From positions 1-64,000 of the forward strand of contig JNJK01000014.1 of the NCBI GenBank assembly GCA_000701625.1: 64,000 nucleotides of DNA, in the 5' to 3' direction. This document shows positions 25,174 to 33,141 of this stretch, piece by piece. The notes under the pieces were generated by a model that saw only the letters and a program-made list of their open reading frames with translations, had not been told where the DNA came from and made no database searches. How positions within the stretch are numbered: position 1 is the first letter of the stretch; each line of letters opens with the position of its first letter. Position numbers and translations under genes: made by a program. The stretch is from Lachnospiraceae bacterium MC2017. Lineage in GTDB: Bacteria > Bacillota > Clostridia > Lachnospirales > Lachnospiraceae.

Positions 25174-25202
25174 ATTATACAGAACACATATTCAATGTGC
25201 AA
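25174..25202 (-). promoter_or_regulatory. Promoter of the toxin mRNA
   Basis: TTGCAC (25202-25197), 17 bases, TATAAT (25179-25174) on the minus strand. Confidence 0.75.
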
Positions 25203-25206
25203 TTGC

Positions 25207-25515
25207 CTATTTTTTGACTATAATCCCCATTTCTACAGCGCCCTTCCAAAGAGCTTCATTGATCCTTGTCTGATATCCTTTTCCAGTGGATTTGAAAGCA
25301 TCAACAAGCATAGAATCAAGGCGTAGAGAGATGAGCTCTTTGTTTGGACGATAATATTTTGGATTTGCAGGTCTAAACTCATGGAGTTCGTCGTCTGTAA
25401 GCTTTGGAGCATCATCGGTGAATGTTACGGGCTTTTTTGAAGCAGCCTTTATTTCTTCAAGCTGTTCTTTAGTAGGCTGGTCCCCAGGGTTCAGATTCAT
25501 CGTTACAGTAGCCAT
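25207..25515 (-). CDS. brnA: BrnA antitoxin
   Basis: Start ATG 25515 (AAAGGAGAA upstream). 102 residues. The C-terminal ribbon-helix-helix reads ELISLRLDSMLVDAFKSTG then KGYQTRINEALWKGAVEMG, the signature of BrnA. The N-terminal 50 residues bind the toxin. It follows BrnT and overlaps it by 47 bases; the pair should autoregulate. Confidence 0.9.
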   Translation of the reverse strand: MATVTMNLNPGDQPTKEQLEEIKAASKKPVTFTDDAPKLTDDELHEFRPANPKYYRPNKELISLRLDSMLVDAFKSTGKGYQTRINEALWKGAVEMGIIVKK

Positions 25516-25780
25516 TGTAGATTCTCCTTTCATGTGAGGTAGCGATTCTTGCAGATATCAAGCGGATTTCACCGTTGATTCTTTCTTCGTAGGCAACGAA
25601 TATAACATCATTAACTTTGCCCATGGTCTGCCATCTGTTTTCAAGTGTATTGTTATTCGCAGATAAATCTGGACGCTCAATCCGATAAGGATCATTGAAA
25701 ACATATGCTGCAGTACTTAAGTGTATGCCATGAATGCTATAGTTTTTCGCGTCCTTATTGTCATCCCATGTAAATATCAT
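25469..25780 (-). CDS. brnT: BrnT ribonuclease toxin
   Basis: Start ATG 25780 (AGAAAGG upstream); the frame continues to 25837 without a site. 103 residues: MIFTWDDNKDAKNYSIHGI opens with the F-W-D-x-x-K signature of BrnT (RelE fold RNase). The middle holds RPDLSANNNT and the end has RIATSHERRIYNGY with the catalytic-type Arg/His. Promoter TTGAAT-17-TATTAT at 25837-25809. Confidence 0.9.
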   Translation of the reverse strand: MIFTWDDNKDAKNYSIHGIHLSTAAYVFNDPYRIERPDLSANNNTLENRWQTMGKVNDVIFVAYEERINGEIRLISARIATSHERRIYNGYCNDESEPWGPAY

Positions 25781-25808
25781 ATTGTAGTACCTTTCTGTAG
25801 CTACAAAT

Positions 25809-25837
25809 ATAATATCACGTTTGGGTAGTAAATTCAA
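25809..25837 (-). promoter_or_regulatory. brnTA promoter
   Basis: TTGAAT (25837-25832), 17 bases, TATTAT (25814-25809) on the minus strand. Confidence 0.7.
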
Positions 25838-25993
25838 AACTAAGAATAAGAAAACTCAAATGTTTTTTTGACTGATAAGAGGTCAGAAAAGTAAAATTAA
25901 ATAAGATAGAAAGCGCTTAAAATCTACATTTTTTCACAATTTACAAACTATTATTCTAAAAGACATGGCTCGGAGGAGCGGGAAGATTTTATT

Positions 25994-27331
25994 ATGGCAG
26001 ATTCAAGATATCCAAGAGAGGTTTTCGGACTCGTAAGACAAAAGACTTTTTCAATCGAAGCAGCATTTTCAAAGGCAAAGGATGACATTTTCCTTAAAGT
26101 TTTTGACGGACACTTTTCAAGATTTATTTTTGCAGTTGTTGCCGAAGGAAAGGGAGCAACAGGCAATTTCCCTGTAAGCGAATTTTCGGGATTAAAGAGA
26201 CGAAGTGAGTATGCGTATAAAAAGCAGCTGTCGCTTATGAATGATGGAGAAAAAGGGAAAAAAGAACATAATTCAGCAGCCTATACGGTCAGATTCCGTG
26301 CAGGAAAACTCAAGGGAAAGACTCCGGTTGATGTAATTCTTGAAAATGGAAAAGAGGCAAAAGAGATCCTGAATGAACAGTATAAATTCCTTAAGCAGAA
26401 CGTGAAAAAATATCCGGCAAATCAAGAAATCATGGATGCGATCAGTGAAGCCGCAAAGATTCCAAAGGAAGATCTTGAAAATGCCGAAAGTACGCAGATT
26501 GAACCGTTTACTCTTTTCAAGATGCCTATAAGACCATTGCAGAGAAGAAAGCGTCCCGACGGACTTGCGTTTGTTTATGAGTATTCCGTGGAATGGGATT
26601 TCAATATGCCTGAAACGCCGGTTCACGTGCATATGAGAAACTTTTATGCTCCGGTAGTTAAGACGGAAAAAGGACTGCTGAATGTCCAGGCAAAGAAGAT
26701 GGATAAATCATCCGAAGTGAATAATACCTTTGACATCACAGCAGATGAATGGATGGAGGCTATTGATTCGATGGAAATGGCAATTACATCTTTCCATCAG
26801 ATGAATTTCCCGGAAATGTTCAAAAAAGCAGAGGATGCAAGCAGAAATGTCAGAGCATCTGTATCTCAGAAAGAAAGAACGGAAGAAAGAAGTGAAAGCA
26901 GAGAGGTACAGAGAACAGCGAAGGAGAGTACAGAAAATAAAACTGCGCCAAAAGCGACAGCAAACCCTTCAGTAAACAAAACTGTACAGTCAGATAAAGC
27001 AGAACCGGCAAGGGCAAATCAAGCAAAAAAGACTTCTGAACAGACAGGTGAAAAAGAACCCAAAGCACAGGAGAATGTTCAGAAAGTAAAAGTCATCTGC
27101 GAAAGTTTCCGGGCAAGCTCGTACAAAGAGGACAAAAACTGTCTAATCGTTACTGCATTTACGGAAGATAACAGGGAAGTTAAGGTCAGATTTGGACAGA
27201 ACTATTACAACAATCTGGATCCGATCACACAGACTTCAATCCGTAACGCAGTCATGAACGGAAAGAAATTTACAATCCGTGGAGCATACGCAAAGAATAA
27301 CACAATGTTCTGCTTTGGTGGAGTAGCGTGA
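25994..27331 (+). CDS. Hypothetical protein, 445 aa
   Basis: ATG 25994 follows GGAGGAGCGGGAAGA. The N-terminal part (residues 1-110) is beta-rich with FSRFIFAVVAEGKGATGNFPVSEFS, recalling mobile-element proteins. The centre is a long helical region. Residues about 295-350 are an extended, basic, Lys/Ala/Thr/Glu-rich linker. The last 90 residues form a compact beta domain (VKVICESFRASSYKEDKNCLIVT; VRFGQNYYNNLDPIT; IRGAYAKNNTMFCFGGVA), possibly OB-fold-like nucleic-acid binding. No confirmed family. Confidence 0.65.
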   Translation: MADSRYPREVFGLVRQKTFSIEAAFSKAKDDIFLKVFDGHFSRFIFAVVAEGKGATGNFPVSEFSGLKRRSEYAYKKQLSLMNDGEKGKKEHNSAAYTVRFRAGKLKGKTPVDVILENGKEAKEILNEQYKFLKQNVKKYPANQEIMDAISEAAKIPKEDLENAESTQIEPFTLFKMPIRPLQRRKRPDGLAFVYEYSVEWDFNMPETPVHVHMRNFYAPVVKTEKGLLNVQAKKMDKSSEVNNTFDITADEWMEAIDSMEMAITSFHQMNFPEMFKKAEDASRNVRASVSQKERTEERSESREVQRTAKESTENKTAPKATANPSVNKTVQSDKAEPARANQAKKTSEQTGEKEPKAQENVQKVKVICESFRASSYKEDKNCLIVTAFTEDNREVKVRFGQNYYNNLDPITQTSIRNAVMNGKKFTIRGAYAKNNTMFCFGGVA

Positions 27332-27375
27332 GAGGAAAGGCAATAGCTGGACAGAGCAATCGTTTAATATAATGC

Positions 27376-27567
27376 TTGATATTATCAGACATAACCATAT
27401 ACAATATCTATATAAACGAACTATTTCAGTATTTCTTTTAAGTTTTTATAAAACGAATAATAATATATGGGTGCTTCGCCCTGTGAGAGAAATCAATCAG
27501 GGCGAGGTTAATCCTTTCCCTGTTTATATAGATGTAACATGCTAACCTAAACAGAGAAAGGAATTAA
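27376..27567 (+). promoter_or_regulatory. Promoter and long leader with ribosome-site-hiding stem
   Basis: TTGATA (27376-27381), 18 bases, TACAAT (27400-27405). The leader begins with TTTCAGTATTTCTTTTA (27424-27440). It then forms CGCCCTG/CAGGGCG (about 27478-27505). A long stem follows, in which CCTTTCCCTGTTTA pairs with TAAACAGAGAAAGG, so the ribosome site GAGAAAGG is paired shut just before ATG 27569. Almost the same leader precedes the gene at 53725-54780. Confidence 0.65.
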
Positions 27568-27568
27568 T

Positions 27569-28357
27569 ATGATTAACAAACTGACTTTAGAAGAAAAACG
27601 AGCAAGGGTTCGAGATTTTCGCCCTATTGATGACGTTTTCTTTGAGTTACTTGCTTCAAATAAGGAAGTATGCGAAGAGATACTTCGTACAATACTAGAA
27701 GATAATATGCTCGCTGTTAAGGATGTTATTGTCCAGAGTAGTGAGAGGAATATCTACGGACGTTCGGTAAGGCTTGATGCGCTATGTACTCTTGGTGATG
27801 GCAGCAAATGCAACATTGAGGTGCAACGAGCCGATAATGATGACCATCTGCGTAGGGCCAGATTCAATGCAGCAAGCATAACCGTCAAAGAGTCAGCTCC
27901 GGGCAATAAGTTCGAAGAAGTTGCCAATGTATGCATTGTCTATATATCAGAGTTTGACTTCCTTGATAAGGGAAAGACAATCTACCATATAGACAAGGTT
28001 ATCAGAGAGACAAATGACGTTATTGATGACGGTCTGACAGAGATATTCGTTAATACGGCTGTCGATGACGGAACGGACATAGCGGATCTCATGTCATGCT
28101 TTGTAAAAAAAGAGGTTAATAATCCAAAGTTTCCTAAATTTTCTAGTGAGGTTAAGAAACTTAAAGAAACGGAAGGAGGACTCAATTCTATGTGTGAGTT
28201 AATGGAAAAATACAACAAAGAAGCTGCTGAAAAAAAACAACTCGAAATCATTGAAAATATGATTTACTCTAACTTTACCGATGAGCAAATTTCGCTGGCG
28301 GTAAAGCTTCCGATATCTGATATTGAACTGATTCGAAAAGAAATAATTCAAAAATAA
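27569..28357 (+). CDS. PD-(D/E)XK nuclease-family transposase-like protein
   Basis: ATG 27569. 262 residues. The N-terminus (DFRPIDDVFFELLASNKEVCEEILR) and the catalytic pattern RLDALCTLGDGSKCNIEVQ (Asp, then Glu-x-Gln on the next strand) place it in the PDDEXK_2 transposase-like family. The C-terminus is helical (ENMIYSNFTDEQISLAVKLPISDIELIRKE). Its translation is likely limited by the long leader. It is probably a mobile-element or homing-type nuclease; no repeats were found around it. Confidence 0.8.
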   Translation: MINKLTLEEKRARVRDFRPIDDVFFELLASNKEVCEEILRTILEDNMLAVKDVIVQSSERNIYGRSVRLDALCTLGDGSKCNIEVQRADNDDHLRRARFNAASITVKESAPGNKFEEVANVCIVYISEFDFLDKGKTIYHIDKVIRETNDVIDDGLTEIFVNTAVDDGTDIADLMSCFVKKEVNNPKFPKFSSEVKKLKETEGGLNSMCELMEKYNKEAAEKKQLEIIENMIYSNFTDEQISLAVKLPISDIELIRKEIIQK

Positions 28358-28419
28358 AAGTAAAGTGAACTACACTGACCCATAAGGCAATAGCCGTAGA
28401 TCAGAGTAGTTCTCAGTAA

Positions 28420-28600
28420 ATTATGGTTGTTTTTAGCGGTCAGCCATAATATACTAAGGCATAGAAACGAAAAACTTCAGTATTTCTTTTAATTATCGTC
28501 GGTGGACGCATACCCCCATACTGACGATTCTTGAAGGAAATACTGGAGTTTTTTTGTTTTTAAAAACTAGTAAAGGGAATTATCCCGGAAAGTGAGGAAA
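28420..28600 (+). promoter_or_regulatory. Promoter, operator-like repeat and attenuator leader
   Basis: TTGTTT (28427-28432), 17 bases, TATACT (28450-28455). ATTATGG (28420-28426) and CCATAAT (28444-28450) form an inverted repeat across it. AAACTTCAGTATTTC (28472-28486) pairs with GAAATACTGGAGTTT (28537-28551), 15 bp with one wobble, closing an inner ATCGTC/GACGAT hairpin and ending in T8. The last part (TAAAGGG..CCCGGAAAG..GAGG) is shared with the leader at 37930-37980. Confidence 0.7.
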
Positions 28601-28602
28601 AG

Positions 28603-28995
28603 ATGGCATTAAATGAAAGGAGAGCACTGATCAGAAAGGAATGCACTGAGCATTTTATCGCTGAGTTTTACTACGCACAAACAGTCGAACAGGAAATAAC
28701 TGTAAAACTGATCGTAAAAAAGATCGGTGGTTCCATCAAAGAATTTAGAATTGATGGAAATCACAGTGTTGTTGAAAGCATGGTGAAGGACTATGGCGAT
28801 AAGTATCTTTCCAGAGTGTTTTCATCGGAACTTTCAACTCTGTCCGTAGAAAATGGCTATGGACGGAACACATCGCATTCTGAGATAGCGATGAGCCGTG
28901 AGCAGTTGGCATTTTTGCGAGAACTTCTCGGACGTACACCAGAAAATAGTGCAGAAATCAATGCACTGAAAGATGTTCTGAGAAGCGCGGAATAG
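28603..28995 (+). CDS. Hypothetical protein, 130 aa
   Basis: ATG 28603 follows GTGAGGAAAAG. The soluble protein, starting ALNERRALIRKECTEHFIAEF, is rich in alternating beta/alpha, ending MSREQLAFLRELLGRTPE and a Glu/Asn/Ala-rich helix. It is the first gene behind the 28420-28600 leader and probably co-transcribed with 29021. No family recognised. Confidence 0.65.
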   Translation: MALNERRALIRKECTEHFIAEFYYAQTVEQEITVKLIVKKIGGSIKEFRIDGNHSVVESMVKDYGDKYLSRVFSSELSTLSVENGYGRNTSHSEIAMSREQLAFLRELLGRTPENSAEINALKDVLRSAE

Positions 28996-29020
28996 GCGTA
29001 GACAAGAAAGGAAAAATATA

Positions 29021-29440
29021 ATGAGAGAAAATACTTTGTCACTCATAGACAGAAAAGACGAGGCCGCCTTTAAGATAGCAACGGACACGGAATCACTTTG
29101 GTTCTGTATTCAGGAATACTCGGAAGGTGGTTATGATTATAATTTGTATCACGAGGACTACTCTGAATATGATTCAGGTATAATCGAAGATGAAGATCTG
29201 TCCATGAGCGAAGCTGCATTGGAAGCTCTTAAAGAATGTGGAATAGATATTTCTGACATTCAAAAGAGAATCAGCTTTGCCGATTATGATGAAATAGTGG
29301 ACGCTTCCTACAAAAAGTGGGAAGAAAGAGTAAAGCTCGCTAAGAAAGGATGCTTTATGTCAACTACCACGCACCTAAAGGTACGTGGCTTGCGACTACC
29401 CAGTAGTACGTCTACGACTCCTACCTTTGATACGGTGTAA
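29021..29440 (+). CDS. Hypothetical protein, C-terminus altered by an insertion
   Basis: ATG 29021 follows GAAAGGAAAAA. Residues 1-110 are acidic and plausible as a natural protein (IQEYSEGGYDYNLYHEDYSE; MSEAALEALKECGID). The last 30 residues (from MSTTTHLKV) are read from the insertion at 29365-29775, so the original C-terminus was replaced. The frame across the probable original junction would run into the ATG ACA ACC at 29780, suggesting the insertion split a continuous region. Confidence 0.6.
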   Translation: MRENTLSLIDRKDEAAFKIATDTESLWFCIQEYSEGGYDYNLYHEDYSEYDSGIIEDEDLSMSEAALEALKECGIDISDIQKRISFADYDEIVDASYKKWEERVKLAKKGCFMSTTTHLKVRGLRLPSSTSTTPTFDTV

Positions 29441-29775
29441 TTTCCGTGGTGTCGCATTAACGGGGTGATTGACAACACCCTTTACAGACAAGATATGCTC
29501 ATCTGTAACTGTATCAGGGACTCTGTATGCAGACCACACGGACTGCATATTCCCATGCCGTACAGCAAACGCGGATGCTTGAGTATATTTTACGTAACAC
29601 CAAGACTTATGTGTTACAACCTCATATATACTTGCCAATGTACAAAGAGTGCCTTTGGTGAACAGCACACCTAACGGTTTTCTCTTGAAACTTGCTGTTG
29701 AGTATATTATTGCATACATGTTCTTGAATAACAATTTACAAGGCTCCTCCCACCGCCAAAGGGCAGTGGGTTTCC
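29365..29775. mobile_element. MITE-like IS200/IS605-type remnant
   Basis: About 410 bases bounded by two small hairpins: CCACGCACCT/AGGTACGTGG (29367-29388) and CCCACCGCC/GGGCAGTGGG (29749-29770). These have the size and position of IS200/IS605 ends. No transposase is inside. A minus-strand frame of 112 codons (29396-29734) spans it but matches no known protein. It interrupts the region between 29021 and 29804. Confidence 0.55.
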
Positions 29776-29803
29776 GCCTATGACAACCGAAAGGATTTTA
29801 TTT

Positions 29804-30058
29804 ATGAAAAAGGAATTTGTCCAGTTTAATAACGGTGTAAAACTGGCATACTCACCTGTGCAGGAACCTGATGCACATATCATCATTTACTGTACACAGG
29901 AAAAAGCCGGAAAGGATAAGAATGCGGAATTCAGATTTCCTGATGCAACGCTTCTTAATAATGATGGATTTTCAGATGGAGAACTGATGATGATCCAACA
30001 GCAGGTAAACCGACTAGGAAAACTTGCCTTGATGCAGGCAAGAGAAGAAGCTCTTTAA
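29804..30058 (+). CDS. Hypothetical protein, 84 aa
   Basis: Start ATG 29804 (GAAAGGATTTTATTT upstream; the site is weak). The soluble protein begins MKKEFVQFNNGVKLAY, contains HIIIYCTQEKAGKDKN and ends in a helical Gln/Arg/Glu-rich segment. It lies directly downstream of the MITE-like insertion. No family recognised. Confidence 0.6.
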   Translation: MKKEFVQFNNGVKLAYSPVQEPDAHIIIYCTQEKAGKDKNAEFRFPDATLLNNDGFSDGELMMIQQQVNRLGKLALMQAREEAL

Positions 30059-30078
30059 TCAAAGATTCGAAATGGAAG

Positions 30079-30109
30079 AACTCCCACAGCGAAAGTTGTA
30101 GGAGTTTTT
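30079..30109 (+). terminator. Terminator-like hairpin 22 nt before gene 30131
   Basis: AACTCC..ACAGC pairs with GTTGTAGGAGTT around GAAA, followed by TTTTCTG. It sits between genes of the same strand, so it could end one transcript or attenuate the next. Confidence 0.65.
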
Positions 30110-30130
30110 CTGTTCTTAAGAAAGGAAAAA

Positions 30131-30457
30131 ATGATGAAAAAATATTATTTACGTCGCCCTGTAGATATAGGAACCTGTCCCAAAGGATTCATTTCATTCA
30201 AAAACTATGATGATCTTACATATGTTTCTGAAGTAGGAAGAAACTGCTGGGGTGAAGTTACCTACGATCGTGAACTTCGGAAAGAAGAGATTGATCGTTA
30301 TGAGCTGTATTATCCTGCACCAACATATCCCCTTGTGGATGAGGCGGAACAGGAGATGGTTCGCTCGATGACCGGAAAAGAACTGGAGCAATATTTGGAA
30401 TACGCGAAGCAGCTTCAAAAACTGATTATTGAAGTAAGAGCAGAAAGGGCAGTATGA
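30131..30457 (+). CDS. Hypothetical protein, 108 aa
   Basis: Two consecutive ATGs (30131, 30134) follow GAAAGGAAAAA. The N-terminus (YYLRRPVDIGTCPKGFISFK) is beta-rich; the C-terminus is helical (EYAKQLQKLIIEVRAERAV). It overlaps the next gene by four bases (ATGA), so it is coupled to it. It resembles small conjugative-element proteins; no function known. Confidence 0.65.
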   Translation: MMKKYYLRRPVDIGTCPKGFISFKNYDDLTYVSEVGRNCWGEVTYDRELRKEEIDRYELYYPAPTYPLVDEAEQEMVRSMTGKELEQYLEYAKQLQKLIIEVRAERAV

Positions 30458-30858
30458 AGAAGGAAGATATTATGTTTTTGATAAAGACATGGGATCTTCT
30501 TATGGAAGAAAGCCCTGAAGAGGACGTAAACATTGAGGGGGCGGTTAATCTGAAAGCCCGCCCTATCAGTGATTACAAGGTTCGCCTTGCATATGGCGAT
30601 CTGACACTGATAATTTCAATGATCAGAGATTATATAAAAGGTCTGGACCAGATGTGCGAAGATGGGGACTTAAAGATAAATCCCATAGAATATAAGGCTT
30701 ATTACCGAAATAAGTTTCTTAAGATCGCAGACCGTATTTCTGAGCAGATCGAATACGACTACGACACGCACTTGGAAAAGTGCGTAAAAAAGCTCGGAAA
30801 AGAAAGCAAGAGCGATATCGGCGGCGAGGCTTTAAGTCTCGCATTAAAAAGGAAATAA
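30454..30858 (+). CDS. Hypothetical protein, 134 aa
   Basis: The start overlaps the previous stop. The soluble helical protein (KTWDLLMEESPEEDVN; LTLIISMIRDYIKGLDQM; FLKIADRISEQIEYDYDTHL) ends in a basic tail. No catalytic motif. It forms a translationally coupled row with 30131 and 30864. Confidence 0.65.
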   Translation: MKKEDIMFLIKTWDLLMEESPEEDVNIEGAVNLKARPISDYKVRLAYGDLTLIISMIRDYIKGLDQMCEDGDLKINPIEYKAYYRNKFLKIADRISEQIEYDYDTHLEKCVKKLGKESKSDIGGEALSLALKRK

Positions 30859-30863
30859 GAAAT

Positions 30864-31550
30864 ATGGTGAATTGCGAAGAGACCAAAAGGATAAAGGCAA
30901 AAAATCTACGGTATAAAAAGACCATGGCTAAATCCATGAATCTTGAACATATTAAGCAGACACTCTGGGATATTCAGGAAGAATGCGAAAATGTAAGATG
31001 GTATGTTGATGGCGATGATGACAGTCTTATAAATGCATTGGATGGAAATGAAGATGAGGCGTATGAATTCCGTATGGAATTTGCAGATCTTTGCGCCGAG
31101 TGTGAAAAAATGCTTGAGGACCTGAATGATCATTGGCTTGATGCAAAATTTCAGGATATTTTTAATAATTTCTTTGTCGCAATAAAATACAATGATGATC
31201 TGCTTGGCTGGGACAGCTATGAGCAAGATTACTATGGTATTGAGTATAGAGATTTTGCTGAAGATGAAGCCGGAAAGAGACTTATGAAAATGACTAAGGA
31301 AAACATAATTCAGTATGCCGGATTGTCATTTAACATTGCCATGAATTATATCGGACTTCAAAACCGCTACGATAATCTTAAGGCCGCTTTGGATATTCTT
31401 AAGGATAAAAATACCGGGCATATCCAGGTAATTAAGAAAATTGAGAAAATGTATGACCAGATCGAACACTCGGATCTGTGGGGAACCGGTAACGACAAAG
31501 AATGGGAACGATTTACTAACTCACTTCCACAGGAAGCATGGATAGCATAA
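30864..31550 (+). CDS. Hypothetical helical protein, 228 aa
   Basis: ATG 30864 follows AAAAAGGAAATAAG; the frame extends to 30780 without a better site. Highly helical and acidic (TLWDIQEECENVRWYVDGDD; LINALDGNEDEAYEF), ending PQEAWIA. It is typical of orphan proteins on integrative elements. It closes the coupled row starting at 30131. Confidence 0.65.
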   Translation: MVNCEETKRIKAKNLRYKKTMAKSMNLEHIKQTLWDIQEECENVRWYVDGDDDSLINALDGNEDEAYEFRMEFADLCAECEKMLEDLNDHWLDAKFQDIFNNFFVAIKYNDDLLGWDSYEQDYYGIEYRDFAEDEAGKRLMKMTKENIIQYAGLSFNIAMNYIGLQNRYDNLKAALDILKDKNTGHIQVIKKIEKMYDQIEHSDLWGTGNDKEWERFTNSLPQEAWIA

Positions 31551-31675
31551 GAAAGAATAATCATGGAAAAATTTTTCAATATAAAATTAGACAGTCGTGT
31601 TATCTTCACTAACGTTCTTATTGTGATAATATAAAAGGTGTTTTAACATTTTAGGAAAGGGTGAATGTATAAAGA

Positions 31676-31981
31676 ATGATTAAAAATTTAAATCCATTTG
31701 AACAAATAAATACAAAATTACCATACCCTCTTTGTATTGTTGAGGATAGATATTGTGGGGCGTATTCTGGTGCCTGTTTTCTTGCATTTAATTTGGAGCC
31801 GTATCATGTGCAGGAACTTCCTATTGATGCGGGTGATATAGATTGCGAGAATTTTTGGAATGGTAAGGATAAGGATTATGATATAAATGATTATATCATC
31901 GGCAAAGGAGAAACTCCTGAAGAGGCTGTATGGAATTTGATTTTACTTTTACGGGATAAAGTTGATGGACAGACGAGATAA
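31676..31981 (+). CDS. Hypothetical protein, 101 aa
   Basis: ATG 31676 follows AGGAAAGGGTG at longer spacing. Soluble: CIVEDRYCGAYSGACFLAFN, then ELPIDAGDIDCENFWNGKDK, then an acidic Tyr/Asp loop and a helix ending DKVDGQTR. Two close Cys pairs (CIVEDRYC; C in GACFLAF) might hold a metal, but spacing is not diagnostic. It is separated from its neighbours by 125 bases with a plausible promoter (GATAATATAA). Confidence 0.6.
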   Translation: MIKNLNPFEQINTKLPYPLCIVEDRYCGAYSGACFLAFNLEPYHVQELPIDAGDIDCENFWNGKDKDYDINDYIIGKGETPEEAVWNLILLLRDKVDGQTR

Positions 31982-32025
31982 GAAAAGAAATTAACAAAAT
32001 AGTTGAGGAAATGAGAAAAGAATAG

Positions 32026-32140
32026 TTGAAATCAAGTTTATGATATATTATCATAAACTTACTTAACAAATTATTATCAGTCTTTCTTTTAACGATTTAT
32101 CCATAGGGGATATTTCTATTCAAAAGAAAGGCTGTTTTTT
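32026..32140 (+). promoter_or_regulatory. Promoter, 27-bp palindrome and attenuator leader
   Basis: TTGAAA (32026-32031), 17 bases, TATCAT (32049-32054). A perfect 27-bp palindrome (32034-32060, AAGTTTATGATA arms) overlaps the -10 and spacer, an operator candidate. Downstream, CAGTCTTTCTTTTA (32078-32091) pairs with CAAAAGAAAGGCTG (32121-32134), followed by T6 and an inner TATCC/GGATA hairpin. The next start is at 32186. Confidence 0.7.
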
Positions 32141-32185
32141 ATGCCTAAACGTCAGAATGACGTAAAGCAGGAAAGAGAGGAAAAG

Positions 32186-32524
32186 ATGAAAGTATTATGG
32201 TTTTCAAGGCACAAAATGACACCCGAGCAGATGGAAGCTCTCAGAGCGAAAGTCGGAGAGTTTGAACTTGTTCAAATTTCCAAGACTATTAACTCTGCGT
32301 TTGAGCTGAAAGATGAGGTTGAGGAGTGCGACGTAATTGCGATCGTTGCGCCGATCAACATCCAGTCACAGTTTCTGAAGATCGCAGGTGATAAGCCTGT
32401 GATCACAGCGCTCTCTCGAAGGGAGCTAATTAAGAAGGAGGACGGCGAGGACGAAGTAAAATTCGTTTTCGAAAAATGGCAACGTATCGAAAAGATAGAA
32501 GTTGTCATGTCCGATTTCTGTTAA
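32186..32524 (+). CDS. Hypothetical protein, 112 aa
   Basis: I chose ATG 32186 with AGAGAGGAAAAG upstream; the frame extends to ATG 32141, which follows the T-run directly. It begins MKVLWFSRHKMTPEQMEAL, a motif seen in many small mobile-element proteins, and continues in a compact alpha/beta fold (FELVQISKTI; VEECDVIAIVAPI; KIAGDKPVITALSRRELI). Function unknown. Confidence 0.65.
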   Translation: MKVLWFSRHKMTPEQMEALRAKVGEFELVQISKTINSAFELKDEVEECDVIAIVAPINIQSQFLKIAGDKPVITALSRRELIKKEDGEDEVKFVFEKWQRIEKIEVVMSDFC

Positions 32525-32535
32525 CGAAAAAAAGA

Positions 32536-32715
32536 TAAGCTTGATCCTGATCAAATTGAGCTTTTCGTAAAGTAGCTGTTTGACAGGGCATTCTTGGAGT
32601 TTAACGACTCTGTATGCTTTAAGGGCAGCAAGGTTAGAAGGTAAAAGAAAAAGAGTCGGTTATATGCCGGCTCTGAGCAAAAAGAAAAAAACTCAGTCCT
32701 GATCAAATTGAGTTT
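32536..32715 (+). promoter_or_regulatory. Leader region with three hairpins before gene 32729
   Basis: AAGCTTGATCCTGATCA...GAGCTT (32536-32564), AGAGTCGG/CCGGCTCT (32652-32674), and AAACTCA/TGAGTTT followed by T (32689-32717). The first and last share TCCTGATCAAATTGAG. The ribosome site AAGGAGG comes immediately after. Confidence 0.5.
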
Positions 32716-32728
32716 TTAAGGAGGCAAA

Positions 32729-32968
32729 ATGCTATATTTGAAAAAGGAGCTCCTTGAAATAAAGGAGCAGATTATCGCTGAGATGTTCGAAATCGAGGCG
32801 GCCGCTATGAGTGGAATGCCCGCTGTTTCTAGAGATAATCTCGAGAAACACGAGTGGTACAAAAAACTCGATGAGCTCGCAGAACGCGTCGATGATGAGG
32901 ACCGTGCAGCGCAAATTGTCGGTTTTTCCGACAAAGATGCGGCATGGACCGCAATGATGTATTCGTAA
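32729..32968 (+). CDS. Hypothetical helical protein, 79 aa
   Basis: ATG 32729 has a strong site (AAGGAGGC). The all-helical small protein reads LYLKKELLEIKEQIIAEMFE, then a charged helix with HEWYKKLDELAERVDDEDRA, then FSDKDAAWTAM. No membrane segment. A terminator hairpin follows its end. No family recognised. Confidence 0.6.
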   Translation: MLYLKKELLEIKEQIIAEMFEIEAAAMSGMPAVSRDNLEKHEWYKKLDELAERVDDEDRAAQIVGFSDKDAAWTAMMYS

Positions 32969-32975
32969 GATATGA

Positions 32976-33011
32976 AATACAGGGTGTAGAGCTTGCTCTA
33001 CACCCTGTATT
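32976..33011 (+). terminator. Intrinsic terminator
   Basis: AATACAGGGTGTAGAGC pairs perfectly with GCTCTACACCCTGTATT around a two-base loop, followed by ACTTTT. Confidence 0.8.
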
Positions 33012-33027
33012 ACTTTTAAATTAAATA

Positions 33028-33141
33028 TTTACAAAAAAAAATAACCTGTTATAATAAAGACACTTAACAGATTAACTTCAGTCTTTCTTTTACGACATAT
33101 CCATGAGGGATGTGTTCATGTAAAGGAAGGGCTGTTTTTTT
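33028..33141 (+). promoter_or_regulatory. Promoter and attenuator-like leader of the large RNA
   Basis: TTTACA (33028-33033), 16 bases, TATAAT (33050-33055). CTTAACAGATTAACTTCAGT then leads into CAGTCTTTCTTTTAC (33079-33093), which pairs with GTAAAGGAAGGGCTG (33120-33134), around an inner ACATATCC/GGGATGTGT hairpin, with T7 at 33135-33141. The same kind of leader precedes protein genes at 32.1 and 37.9 kb, yet here no protein gene follows. Confidence 0.65.

Noticed and set aside
29396-29734. 112-codon minus-strand frame inside the MITE-like element
   Set aside because: No ribosome site support and no recognisable protein; it spans the element between its end hairpins and may be a by-product of structured sequence.
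31563-31637. 24-codon peptide frame between 31550 and 31676
   Set aside because: Too short, weak ribosome site, and it overlaps a probable promoter region.
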